DNA of 21,914 bases, from the IMG/VR virus record IMGVR_UViG_3300042525_000235, positions 1 through 21,914 of that record. One strand, written 5' to 3'. Position numbers and translations under genes: made by a program. The notes under the pieces were generated by a model that saw only the letters and a program-made list of their open reading frames with translations, ran no database searches and was not told the DNA's origin. Positions 1-5,319 of the stretch are shown here, piece by piece (position 1 is the stretch's first letter; every line of letters begins with the position of its first letter). The stretch is from a virus.

Positions 1-218
1 CGGAGCATCGCGACGAGCATGTGGAGCATGACCGTGCTTCCGCCCGCCTTGAGCCCCAGCGCCCAGTTCCATCCGCCGCCGAAGCGACCAAAAGGGCCGG
101 GTGCCGCCCGCCACTTGAAGACGAACTTCACGCGCCCGATGTTTCGCTCGATGCGGAGGTCTTGCTCCTCGCGGCAGAACGCCTTTACCTGCTGGTAGAA
201 CGAAGGTGTGTCGCTCAT
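1..218 (-). CDS. small hypothetical phage protein, cut by the left edge
   Basis: An open frame starts at ATG 218 and is still open at base 1, so only the first 72 codons are visible. The product begins MSDTPSFYQQVKAFC and has a basic stretch (RIERNIGRVKFVFKW) followed by a Gly/Trp-rich stretch. A GAGGTGG ribosome site lies just upstream, and the start overlaps the stop of the gene before it by 4 bases (ATGA), as at most junctions here. I do not recognise a family. It is the last visible member of the leftward early operon. The start and strand are well supported; the function is unknown. Confidence 0.7.
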   Translation of the reverse strand, partial: MSDTPSFYQQVKAFCREEQDLRIERNIGRVKFVFKWRAAPGPFGRFGGGWNWALGLKAGGSTVMLHMLVAML

Positions 219-526
219 GCGCCACCTCTTTCCTTCGCCGTGGCCGCAAGAAACGCGCGCTTGTCGGAATCAGTCATGTTGCACATTGAATCGTTGGTCA
301 TCGCGTACATGATCTCGCCATCATCGACGACCTCAACGAGGTTGACTTTCCACTTTCGGATCAGGCTATGCGCCTCGTCGCGCTCGGCGTTTGCCTTCGC
401 GACCTCGGCGGTGCGCTGCGCGAGGTCGGCGCGGAGGCGTTCGATCTCGGCGTAGAAGGTCATGCTCTTCGACTTCTCCTCACACCACAGCGCGCTCAAG
501 CGCGCGATCTCGTCGGTGTCGCTCAT
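215..526 (-). CDS. small coiled-coil hypothetical protein
   Basis: The product is 103 residues, beginning MSDTDEIARLSALW. I chose ATG 526 over the longer open frame because GGAGGCGCAGCG precedes it and it overlaps the upstream stop by 4 bases. Residues about 22-55 form a heptad-rich helix (IERLRADLAQRTAEVAKANA). The same helix, minus seven residues, occurs in the 74-residue protein at 3099-3323, and the DNA of the two genes shares 39 identical bases. The C-terminus (AKERGGA) is encoded by the next gene's ribosome site. No catalytic motif is visible; it may be a small regulatory or host-interaction protein, but that is a guess. Confidence 0.75.
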   Translation of the reverse strand: MSDTDEIARLSALWCEEKSKSMTFYAEIERLRADLAQRTAEVAKANAERDEAHSLIRKWKVNLVEVVDDGEIMYAMTNDSMCNMTDSDKRAFLAATAKERGGA

Positions 527-948
527 CGCTGCGCCTCCTTCGCACGGCGGATCGCGGCGATTGCTTCCCGTACATTCCGTCGCGAGGTTTCCCCCCACTC
601 GATAGCCCAACGGGCAGACAGCGCCGCCAGCCACGGCTCATACGAAGAAGACGATGACGCGGGAAGCAGCACATCTTGCGCGCGTTCTGCTGCTGGCGCG
701 GTCCGCTCGCGGCACATGATGCGCCACGCCTCACCGTAGCCGTCCGCGTCTGCCATCGGCTGGTACTCGCTCAACTCGCGCCACATCTCCGCGAGCGGGT
801 CGTTCGCCTTGAGCGCGGCGTTCTCGGCAAGCAGCGCCCGCAGCGCCGCTGCGTAGTCCTCAAGAAACTCTGCGGACCACACGATCCCGGCGCGAGACTC
901 GATCTGCCGGATCGAATCCTCGATCAGTCCTCGTTGTTCGTCGTTCAT
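523..948 (-). CDS. hypothetical helical early protein
   Basis: The product is 141 residues, starting MNDEQRGLIEDSIRQIE at ATG 948. The ribosome site GGAGGCGAAGCG and a 4-base overlap with the gene before it support this start over an upstream one. The sequence is acidic and mostly helical, with a Ser run (ASSSSSYEP) near residue 100 separating two helical halves, and a basic C-terminus (IRRAKEAQR). The N-terminal pattern (ALRALLAENAALKAND) resembles the short coiled-coil 'ead/Ea22-like' early proteins of lambdoid phages, but I cannot assign it to that family from the residues alone. Function unknown. Confidence 0.75.
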   Translation of the reverse strand: MNDEQRGLIEDSIRQIESRAGIVWSAEFLEDYAAALRALLAENAALKANDPLAEMWRELSEYQPMADADGYGEAWRIMCRERTAPAAERAQDVLLPASSSSSYEPWLAALSARWAIEWGETSRRNVREAIAAIRRAKEAQR

Positions 949-1175
949 CGCTTCGCCTCCTTCGTCAAGATGCGGAAAATTGCGACGGGAGTAATCACGA
1001 CGCACGCCATCGCAAACGAACCCATCCCCACGCGCATCCAAGCCTCGGCGCGCTCCGCGTCATCGAGCATCCACGCGAGGAACAGCGTCACGTTCATGCA
1101 CACGCTGACCGCGAGCATCCACGCGAAGATCCGCGCCCTGCTCTCGGCCTCCTCGATCAAGATCAGATCGTCCAT
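945..1175 (-). CDS. small membrane protein with two transmembrane helices
   Basis: The product is 76 residues starting at ATG 1175 (MDDLILIEEAESRARIF). Two hydrophobic segments are visible: about residues 18-37 (WMLAVSVCMNVTLFLAWML) and about 51-70 (MGSFAMACVVITPVAIFRIL), joined by a short acidic loop (DDAERAEA). The tail is basic (TKEAKR), so a hairpin in the inner membrane is likely. The ribosome site is weak (AAAGGGAA). It is the first gene after a non-coding gap with two hairpins. Position and topology would suit a superinfection-exclusion or holin-like role, but the gene sits with early genes, not lysis genes, so the role stays open. Confidence 0.75.
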   Translation of the reverse strand: MDDLILIEEAESRARIFAWMLAVSVCMNVTLFLAWMLDDAERAEAWMRVGMGSFAMACVVITPVAIFRILTKEAKR

Positions 1176-1201
1176 GTCGTTCCCTTTCTTGTTGCTAGGT
1201 T

Positions 1202-1241
1202 CCACCTGTGCGCGCCCTGACACGGTAACGCGCACAGGTGG
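1202..1241. terminator. hairpin with a perfect 13-bp stem
   Basis: CCACCTGTGCGCG at 1202-1214 pairs exactly with CGCGCACAGGTGG at 1229-1241 across a 14-base loop. It lies in the 101-bp gap between the gene ending at 1277 and the one starting at 1175. Neither strand has a T-tract after the stem, so it is not a classical intrinsic terminator. It could be an RNA stem that protects or attenuates the downstream message, or a protein-binding dyad. Confidence 0.5.
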
Positions 1242-1250
1242 TTCCCAGTT

Positions 1251-1269
1251 CGCTGGCAACGCGCCAGCG
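1251..1269 (-). terminator. hairpin just after a stop codon
   Basis: CGCTGGC at 1251-1257 pairs with GCCAGCG at 1263-1269 over a 5-base loop, starting 8 bases after the stop codon at 1277-1279. With the larger hairpin at 1202-1241 it forms a tandem pair. No T-tract follows on the minus strand, so termination would be partial at best. Confidence 0.35.
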
Positions 1270-1276
1270 GTGTTGT

Positions 1277-1756
1277 TCAGTCTTGGCTCTCTCCCTGCGG
1301 AACGCGCAGCGCGTTCATCACGTTGACGAGCCGCATCGTCGCGGACTCGACGCAGCCGAGCAGATCGCCAGCGCGGTTCAGACGGTCGGCTGTTTCCATC
1401 AACTTGGCGACGGCCTCGGCATCCATGAAGTGCCGTCCGCTCAACCTGGCGACCGACCGCGTGAGCGCCCGGATTGCCTCGGTGTTGTCGGTCAGCGCGG
1501 CGATCATCGCGTCGTGCTTCGGCGATGACGGCTCCGCGACGGGATGCGTCGGAATCAACTCCGGATGCGGCGGCGCGTACTCGTTGTCGTACCACTCGCG
1601 CACGGCGTCGTAGGTCGAGTACGAGTAGCGACCCGCGCGCAACACCTCGAACCGATTGGCCCTCACCGCCTCGTACAAAGCCTCCTCACCGATTGGCCTG
1701 TCGCTCTTGCGGAGCCGCGCTCCGATCTGCGCTATGGATTCAAGTTGCTTCGCCAT
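1277..1756 (-). CDS. putative winged-helix or excisionase-like DNA-binding protein
   Basis: The product is 159 residues from ATG 1756, preceded by CAGGAGACAGAG. The N-terminal half (about residues 12-60) has helix, turn and wing patterning (EEALYEAVRANRFEVLRAG then RYSYSTYDAVREWYDNEY) that resembles the small MerR/excisionase winged-helix fold. The C-terminal half (about 80-150) is helical and likely an oligomerisation segment. The first 17 bases of the gene overlap the end of the CsrA-like gene. A role as a phage transcription regulator or recombination directionality factor is an inference from the fold pattern; no integrase is visible nearby. Confidence 0.65.
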   Translation of the reverse strand: MAKQLESIAQIGARLRKSDRPIGEEALYEAVRANRFEVLRAGRYSYSTYDAVREWYDNEYAPPHPELIPTHPVAEPSSPKHDAMIAALTDNTEAIRALTRSVARLSGRHFMDAEAVAKLMETADRLNRAGDLLGCVESATMRLVNVMNALRVPQGESQD

Positions 1757-1991
1757 CTCTGTCTCCTGCCGCTCCTGCGGCGTTGGTCGGCGCGCCCTCG
1801 CGCTGAATGCGGATCTCTCGCCGCATCGTCATCGCGATCCTTGCGCCTCGGTTGCTCGTTTGCTTGACGCCGATGGTCCCTACCAGCGTGCCGTCCGGCA
1901 GCGTCAGCCGGATCTCGTCTCCGCGACGAAGCATCCGGCAGACGGTTCCCATGCCGGGAAGCCGCTTGGCCTCGGTCCTCTGTGGCGTCAT
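1740..1991 (-). CDS. CsrA-like post-transcriptional regulator
   Basis: The product is 83 residues starting at ATG 1991. Residues 18-66 follow the CsrA/RsmA pattern: an N-terminal strand ending in LRRGDEIRL, then the DGTLVGTIGV strand pair, the ARIAM strand where CsrA has VRIGI, and the final strand EIRIQREG where CsrA has the RNA-contacting V-V-H-R-E-E. The residues matching the RNA-binding positions, Leu21-Arg22-Arg23 and Arg64, are present. It differs from the usual ~60-residue CsrA by a 17-residue N-terminal extension and a Gly/Ala/Asp-rich tail. CsrA dimers bind GGA motifs in leader RNA and change translation. The ribosome site ACAGGAGAC is itself a GGA motif, so self-control is possible. 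I infer the family by eye; an unrelated small beta protein is the alternative. Confidence 0.55.
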   Translation of the reverse strand: MTPQRTEAKRLPGMGTVCRMLRRGDEIRLTLPDGTLVGTIGVKQTSNRGARIAMTMRREIRIQREGAPTNAAGAAGDRDGEAT

Positions 1992-2242
1992 TGGTTCGTC
2001 TCCTGTCGGGAATCCTGCGAGCCGGGTGTCCCCGGCCCGCAGGAGCGGCCTACGCGCGAGACAGTAGCGCGGTCAGCCTCGGCGCGTCCATGCGCGTGAG
2101 ATGCCATCCTAGCGCCGTGGTTCTCCTCGCGCAATCGAATGTACGCGACGGCCTCAAGTTCATCTGCGGTCGTGCAGATCGTGCGGGCAGCGATTGAGCG
2201 CAGCCCGTCGCGCACGCTGGCGCTGTAGTAGGCGCGCTTCAT
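1988..2242 (-). CDS. small hypothetical early protein
   Basis: The product is 84 residues from ATG 2242 (MKRAYYSASVRDGLRSIAA), overlapping the stop of the Gp157-like gene by 4 bases (ATGA). The first ~45 residues look like an ordinary folded helical protein (TADELEAVAYIRLREEN). The C-terminal ~38 residues are low-complexity and polar (GRSCGPGTPGSQDSRQ) because this DNA also encodes a strong hairpin (2014-2043) just before the CsrA-like gene. The tail may therefore be dictated by RNA structure rather than by protein function. No family recognised. Confidence 0.65.
   Translation of the reverse strand: MKRAYYSASVRDGLRSIAARTICTTADELEAVAYIRLREENHGARMASHAHGRAEADRATVSRVGRSCGPGTPGSQDSRQETNQ
2014..2043 (-). 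promoter_or_regulatory. hairpin upstream of the CsrA-like gene
   Basis: CCTGCG-A-GCCGGG (2014-2026) pairs with CCCGGC-C-CGCAGG (2031-2043) around a 4-base loop: 12 pairs with one A-C mismatch. It lies inside the end of the 84-residue gene, and the minus-strand RNA continues into GATTCCCGACAGGAGAC, the ribosome site of the CsrA-like gene. It could limit or shape translation of that gene, or be a partial terminator without a U-tract. Confidence 0.4.
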
Positions 2243-2760
2243 CGAATGCTGATCCTGTTGCCGCGCTCCATGAGCGAGGCGAAGTCGAGCGCCTCGCCAG
2301 CCTCGAGCCGTTCTCGGATCGCGTCGGTGTTCGCCTTCGCGACCGTCTCGACGGTCACGGCCCACGCGGGGAGATCCTCGACGCCGCAGCGCAGATCCAG
2401 TTTGGATTTGCCGCCGATCTTCGCGAGTGACACGCAGTAGCGCGTCGTGTTCAACTTGCCCATGCCCTTGGCCTCCCACGTCCAGCGCAGCCGTTCGCGC
2501 AGCGCGGCGGCGGCGTTCTCGTCCACGCGGGCGCGCTCGGCGAGTCGCTTGGCCTCGGCCTTGCGTACCTCGGCGCGCGCCTCAATCTCCGAGATGAGGC
2601 GACAGTACCCGTCAACCTTGTCGGACAGGTTGGCTTCGTTCTCCGCGAACCACGCGTCGATGGTGGCCTCGGTGTCCGGCGTGATCTCGCCTCCGGCTGC
2701 GGCGAGGAGCGCGTCGAGCGACTCCATGTCTGCGGTGATGTCGAGCAGGGTTCGTGTCAT
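2239..2760 (-). CDS. siphovirus Gp157-like protein
   Basis: The product is 173 residues starting at ATG 2760 with AAAGGA upstream. Features of the Gp157 family are visible in order: an N-terminal LLDITADMESLDALL segment, an acidic middle (DTEATIDAWFAENEANLSDK), a long charged coiled coil (ISEIEARAEVRKAEAKRLAE), the WTWEAKGMGKLNTTRYCVSL segment, and the C-terminal part ending in RISIR. Length fits the family (about 160-180). Gp157 of Streptococcus phages was linked to phage resistance when expressed in the host; in many phages the gene sits beside single-strand annealing genes, as here. Its exact role is unsettled. Confidence 0.85.
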   Translation of the reverse strand: MTRTLLDITADMESLDALLAAAGGEITPDTEATIDAWFAENEANLSDKVDGYCRLISEIEARAEVRKAEAKRLAERARVDENAAAALRERLRWTWEAKGMGKLNTTRYCVSLAKIGGKSKLDLRCGVEDLPAWAVTVETVAKANTDAIRERLEAGEALDFASLMERGNRISIR

Positions 2761-2775
2761 TGTGTCCTTTGTGTG

Positions 2776-3102
2776 TTAGCGGTTGTATTCGCGCCACCAT
2801 TGCGCGGTCGTGTGTTCGGAGTCCATGAGCCAGCGCCGCGCGAATCGATGCGGTTCGTACCGCCACACGGCCTCCTCCATGATGGCTTCGTACTCTGCTT
2901 GCGTGGTCGAGTCGCGGAGGTCGTTGCCGTCGCCGTCAGCGAGGAGGATCATGTAGACCTCCCCGCCCTCTGCGGCGCGAAACTCGAACGACAGGCTGTC
3001 GGCTGGGTGACCTGTTGGCGGCTCGGTCACGGCGCTGATGGAGAGGATCGGATGCGAGATCACGTCCTCGACGCGCATGGTGTATCGTGGTCGTTCGCTC
3101 AC
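2776..3102 (-). CDS. hypothetical early protein
   Basis: The product is 108 residues. I chose GTG 3102 (VSERPRYTMRVEDVI) because GGAGGTGCAGCC precedes it and it overlaps the upstream stop as GTGA; the longer open frame has no such signal. The middle is beta-rich (SLSFEFRAAEGGEVYMILLA) and the C-terminal third is acidic and aromatic (YEAIMEEAVWRYEPHRF, ending WWREYNR). No family recognised; it looks like a small globular protein. Confidence 0.75.
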   Translation of the reverse strand: MSERPRYTMRVEDVISHPILSISAVTEPPTGHPADSLSFEFRAAEGGEVYMILLADGDGNDLRDSTTQAEYEAIMEEAVWRYEPHRFARRWLMDSEHTTAQWWREYNR

Positions 3103-3323
3103 GGCTGCACCTCCTTCGCTTCGAAGCAATTCCATCCGCGCTGAGCGGCGTACTTCCGCCTCATGCGGTCAAAATGAAAACTTGAAGGCCAGTTTCTGCG
3201 TGCAACGCCATTGCAGATTTCACGCTGAGCCTCGTCGCGCTCGGCGTTTGCCTTCGCGACCTCGGCGCGGAGGCGGGTGATCTCTTGCTGCAACTCATCA
3301 GCATTGCTTACAGGTTCGCTCAC
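3099..3323 (-). CDS. small coiled-coil protein, paralogue of the 215-526 gene
   Basis: The product is 74 residues from GTG 3323, with CAAGGAGGTGACGCC upstream and a GTGA overlap. Residues 11-35 form a helix (QQEITRLRAEVAKANAERDE) that repeats the helix of the gene at 215-526 with seven residues missing. The C-terminal half is different and basic (FHFDRMRRKYAAQRGWN). The shared DNA (39 identical bases) points to a recent duplication followed by replacement of the rest of the gene. Function unknown. Confidence 0.7.
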   Translation of the reverse strand: MSEPVSNADELQQEITRLRAEVAKANAERDEAQREICNGVARRNWPSSFHFDRMRRKYAAQRGWNCFEAKEVQP

Positions 3324-3664
3324 GGCGTCACCTCCTTGAGCATCCGTTCCAGTTCAGCGCTTTGTGCGGCGCGATTCGCATAAAATCCCGCTTCTGACCA
3401 GTGCGCCCCACCGTCTGTCACAGCCCACGCCGCCGCTTCCGACGCTAAGTGATTAGACACACCCAACGCAGACCACGCCGCAACCGTTGCCGCATCCAGT
3501 TCCGCGTCTGTGGCCTCTCCGCGCAGATGCCGCGCCGCGACATCCAGCGCGTTCGTGCTGCGCCGGTCGGTCATCAGGTGGCGCACCCGCTCCACACACC
3601 ACAGCGCGAACTCACGTCGCTGGCGGTCGGACAGCCGGTCGATCAGGGTGTCGATGTCGGTCAC
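3320..3664 (-). CDS. small Ala/Trp-rich protein, immunity-protein-like
   Basis: The product is 114 residues from GTG 3664, preceded by GGGAGGTGGCGC and overlapping the upstream stop (GTGA). The pattern RREFALWCVERVRHLMTDRR, then ALDVAARHLRGEATDAELDA, then repeated Ala/Trp helices (AAWSALGV, AAAWAVTDGG) matches small helical proteins often annotated as putative immunity proteins in GC-rich bacteria and phages. I recognise the repeat style but do not know a proven biochemical role. The annotation 'immunity' is inherited from database usage and should not be read as function. Confidence 0.7.
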   Translation of the reverse strand: MTDIDTLIDRLSDRQRREFALWCVERVRHLMTDRRSTNALDVAARHLRGEATDAELDAATVAAWSALGVSNHLASEAAAWAVTDGGAHWSEAGFYANRAAQSAELERMLKEVTP

Positions 3665-3948
3665 GCGCCACCTCCCTCGTACAGCGAGTCATCGTCTGCG
3701 TGCTGCTCCCAGTAGTCCTCCATCAGCAGCCGTCCGGCCTCCGCGCTGCCGCCGACGAGCGCCCACGCAGCGCCTTGTCGGTATCCGATCTGCACAGACA
3801 CGCGGCAGTCGGGATACCGGGCCTCCGCGAACTTCGTGACGGATGCCACGACGAGGTCGCCGTCGCGGATGTCTCCGGAGTCGCCAGCCTCCAAGGAGGT
3901 CGGGCAGATGCTGATGTCGATGAATCGGTCCTGTGTGCGTCGGCTCAC
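3661..3948 (-). CDS. hypothetical early protein
   Basis: The product is 95 residues from GTG 3948 (VSRRTQDRFIDISICPTS), with GAAGGAGGTGGCGC upstream and a GTGA overlap. The centre looks like a small alternating sheet (DGDLVVASVTKF, then CRVSVQIGYRQGAAWALVG) and the end is acidic (DYWEQHADDDSLYEGGGA). The last residues GGGA are encoded by the ribosome site of the next gene. No family recognised. Confidence 0.7.
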   Translation of the reverse strand: MSRRTQDRFIDISICPTSLEAGDSGDIRDGDLVVASVTKFAEARYPDCRVSVQIGYRQGAAWALVGGSAEAGRLLMEDYWEQHADDDSLYEGGGA

Positions 3949-4229
3949 GCGCCACCTCCTTCCTGCGCGAAGAACTCGTTGTGCAGCCCGATCAGGTCGG
4001 TGGACTCGGCATACACGCCCTCGGGGTTCGACGGAGAACGCTTCACGAACGCGTAGAAGACGGGCCTCCCCTTTCGGCACAGAAGACCGATGGCATGATT
4101 TCCAAGCGCGATTCGCGCATCCTCGGCAACCGTCATCGGGTTGACGCGAGTGCGGTTCCTTCGGTCGAAACGCTCATCCTCGGCAAGGCGTTGGTTCACG
4201 GCATCAGAGAGGTAGACGATTTCGGACAT
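3945..4229 (-). CDS. first gene of the distal early operon, hypothetical
   Basis: The product is 94 residues from ATG 4229 (MSEIVYLSDAVNQRLAED). The start follows CAGGAGACAGCC, a leader shared with three other genes here, and lies about 50 bases after a good promoter at 4285-4312. The earlier part is helical and charged; the later part is a possible sheet (AIGLLCRKGRPVFYAFVK) followed by PEGVYAESTDLIGLHNEF. No family recognised. As the promoter-proximal gene of a string of small overlapping genes, it is probably expressed early and most strongly. Confidence 0.75.
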   Translation of the reverse strand: MSEIVYLSDAVNQRLAEDERFDRRNRTRVNPMTVAEDARIALGNHAIGLLCRKGRPVFYAFVKRSPSNPEGVYAESTDLIGLHNEFFAQEGGGA

Positions 4230-4284
4230 GGCTGTCTCCTGCGGCTGGGCCGCGTGTGCGCCGCGCTCCATGCGCGACGGGTTG

Positions 4285-4312
4285 AGTATACACCTATTTC
4301 GGCCCGATTCAA
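4285..4312 (-). promoter_or_regulatory. sigma-70-type promoter for the distal early operon
   Basis: On the minus strand TTGAAT (4312-4307) and TATACT (4290-4285) are spaced by 16 bases. The first matches the -35 consensus at 4 of 6 and the second matches TATAAT at 5 of 6. The start of transcription would fall near 4278, about 50 bases before ATG 4229. This is one of the few AT-richer stretches in the window, and it faces the string of small genes. Confidence 0.65.
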
Positions 4313-4362
4313 GACCTTCAGCACAGATTCCCAAGATTTCCTACAGATTGTCGTTATCTGGA

Positions 4363-4389
4363 CGCTGCATATGCAAACCGCGTATACGC
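4363..4389. promoter_or_regulatory. two adjacent palindromes, possible operator
   Basis: TGCATATGCA (4366-4375) and GCGTATACGC (4380-4389) are both perfect 10-bp palindromes, four bases apart, in the 180-bp non-coding stretch 4230-4409. The minus-strand block TTTGCATATGCAGCG (4377-4363) recurs with one change at 5270-5256 in the other early non-coding region. Position upstream of two early operons suggests a binding site for a phage or host regulator. Confidence 0.4.
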
Positions 4390-4409
4390 CCGTCTGAGCC
4401 GTCCGAACG

Positions 4410-5075
4410 TCAGGGGCGCTCGGAACCCTGCCCCGCCGTCAGGACGCCCCGCGCGGCCAGCCCCGGCGCGCCGTACACGCGCCACCACTCACGGGCAGGA
4501 AGCGGGCGCAGCGGCTTGGTCGGATCGTCGGACCAGCCGCCGCGATCATCGCGCACCTGTTCGTAGTAGCCGCGCTCGGTCGGCGCGGCGCGCACCCGGT
4601 CGAGCAGCAGATCGGCCACGGCGAGATACCAAGGCATCGGCCACGTCTCCGGCTGCGCTGGCGGGCGCGGCGCGCCCCAGCCGACCAACTCAGCGACGAT
4701 CTCTCCGACGATCAGCGGATTGGCCGTCAGCACCGTCCGGCGGTCTGACTCGCGCTCCTCGCGCTGCGCGGCGATCTCCTCGGCCTGTCGAGCCTCGCGC
4801 AACGCCGCCTCGCGCGCCGCCTTGTCGCGGTCCACAAGCACCGTGCGCGTCGGCTGCGGCTGGGACTCGTACGCCTTGAGGAACTTCCCGACGATGAAGC
4901 GACGGTTCGGCCCGCCGTCGCGAAGCGCGTACTCGTTCAGCGCGATGATCGCGCGCTCGTAGTCGAGTTTCACGCACTCGCGCATCCAAAGCGCCGTGAT
5001 CTCGTCATCGTCATCGCCGCCGCGAAAGAGTTTCCTCACGCGCGCGCGCAGTTGTGCTAGTTCGTCTTGTGTCAT
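4410..5075 (-). CDS. putative replicative helicase loader / replisome organiser
   Basis: The product is 221 residues from ATG 5075, with TTGGAG upstream. The first ~70 residues (DEITALWMRECVKLDYERAI, then ALNEYALRDGG, NRRFIVGKFLKAYES) match the N-terminal helical pattern of phage helicase-loader proteins such as SPP1 G39P, in which a small helical domain scores flanking template or contacts the helicase. A charged coiled coil follows (about 80-115, AREAALREARQAEEIAAQRE), then a Pro/Trp-rich C-terminus (PLRPLPAREWWRVYGAPG). No Walker A motif is present, so it is not an ATPase of the DnaC type. A non-coding, possible origin region lies directly upstream, which fits a replication role. Family assignment is by pattern only. 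Confidence 0.55.
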   Translation of the reverse strand: MTQDELAQLRARVRKLFRGGDDDDEITALWMRECVKLDYERAIIALNEYALRDGGPNRRFIVGKFLKAYESQPQPTRTVLVDRDKAAREAALREARQAEEIAAQREERESDRRTVLTANPLIVGEIVAELVGWGAPRPPAQPETWPMPWYLAVADLLLDRVRAAPTERGYYEQVRDDRGGWSDDPTKPLRPLPAREWWRVYGAPGLAARGVLTAGQGSERP

Positions 5076-5088
5076 TCATGCTCCAAAC

Positions 5089-5111
5089 ACACACACGCAA
5101 AGCGTGTGTGT
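5089..5111 (-). promoter_or_regulatory. 10-bp hairpin in the leader of the loader-like gene
   Basis: ACACACACGC (5089-5098) pairs perfectly with GCGTGTGTGT (5102-5111) around a 3-base loop. It ends five bases before the GGAG ribosome site of the gene starting at 5075, so it may set ribosome access. It is made of CA/TG dinucleotide repeats and could also slip in length between related phages. Confidence 0.5.
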
Positions 5112-5180
5112 ATGTCGGGAGTCCGTGTGGACTCGTACCGCTGTCTCCGGAGCGCACCGCGCGCTCGGGAACTTGTTGAC

Positions 5181-5201
5181 GGGGGGGGTTTTAGGGGGGG
5201 G
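5181..5201 (+). other. G-quadruplex-capable tract
   Basis: Two runs of eight G (5181-5188 and 5194-5201) are separated by TTTTA. Each run can supply two G3 stacks, so one strand could form an intramolecular quadruplex; the minus strand carries the matching C8 runs. The tract is flanked by TTGAC (5176-5180) and GTCAA (5213-5217) as an inverted pair. Runs this long are absent elsewhere in the window. Confidence 0.6.
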
Positions 5202-5217
5202 AGATTCGGTCTGTCAA
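5188..5217 (-). promoter_or_regulatory. candidate promoter with a C8 spacer
   Basis: On the minus strand a perfect TTGACA (5217-5212) is followed after 18 bases by TAAAAC (5193-5188), 4 of 6 matches to the -10 consensus. The last eight spacer bases are C. It would drive the loader-like gene from about 110 bases upstream. The perfect -35 is persuasive; the -10 is modest. Confidence 0.35.
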
Positions 5218-5241
5218 TAGGGGTCGCCGCTCTGATTCGCG

Positions 5242-5270
5242 ATTATTCATCAGATCGCTGTATATGCAAA
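5242..5270 (-). promoter_or_regulatory. candidate promoter for the loader-like gene
   Basis: On the minus strand TTTGCA (5270-5265) and AATAAT (5247-5242) are spaced by 17 bases; they match the consensus at 4 and 5 of 6 positions. The -35 overlaps the block repeated at 4363-4377, so a regulator bound there could block or recruit polymerase. Confidence 0.45.
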
Positions 5271-5301
5271 GGCGGCGCGCCCCGCGAGGAGACGCGCCGC
5301 C
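5271..5301 (-). terminator. GC-rich hairpin after the HTH gene
   Basis: GGCGGCGCG (5271-5279) pairs perfectly with CGCGCCGCC (5293-5301) over a 13-base loop, 18 bases past the stop codon of the HTH gene. On the minus strand the stem is followed by TTTGCATAT, a short T-run only. It is the most terminator-like hairpin in the early region and would end the membrane-peptide/RecT/HTH transcript. Confidence 0.5.
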
Positions 5302-5319
5302 GAGACATATGCGATGGGG

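Noticed and set aside
5181-5201. Sequencing artefact as the reason for the two G8 runs
   Set aside because: It cannot be excluded for the exact run lengths, but two equal runs with an ordered TTTTA spacer in a feature-rich gap are more likely real. Kept as a finding with this caution.
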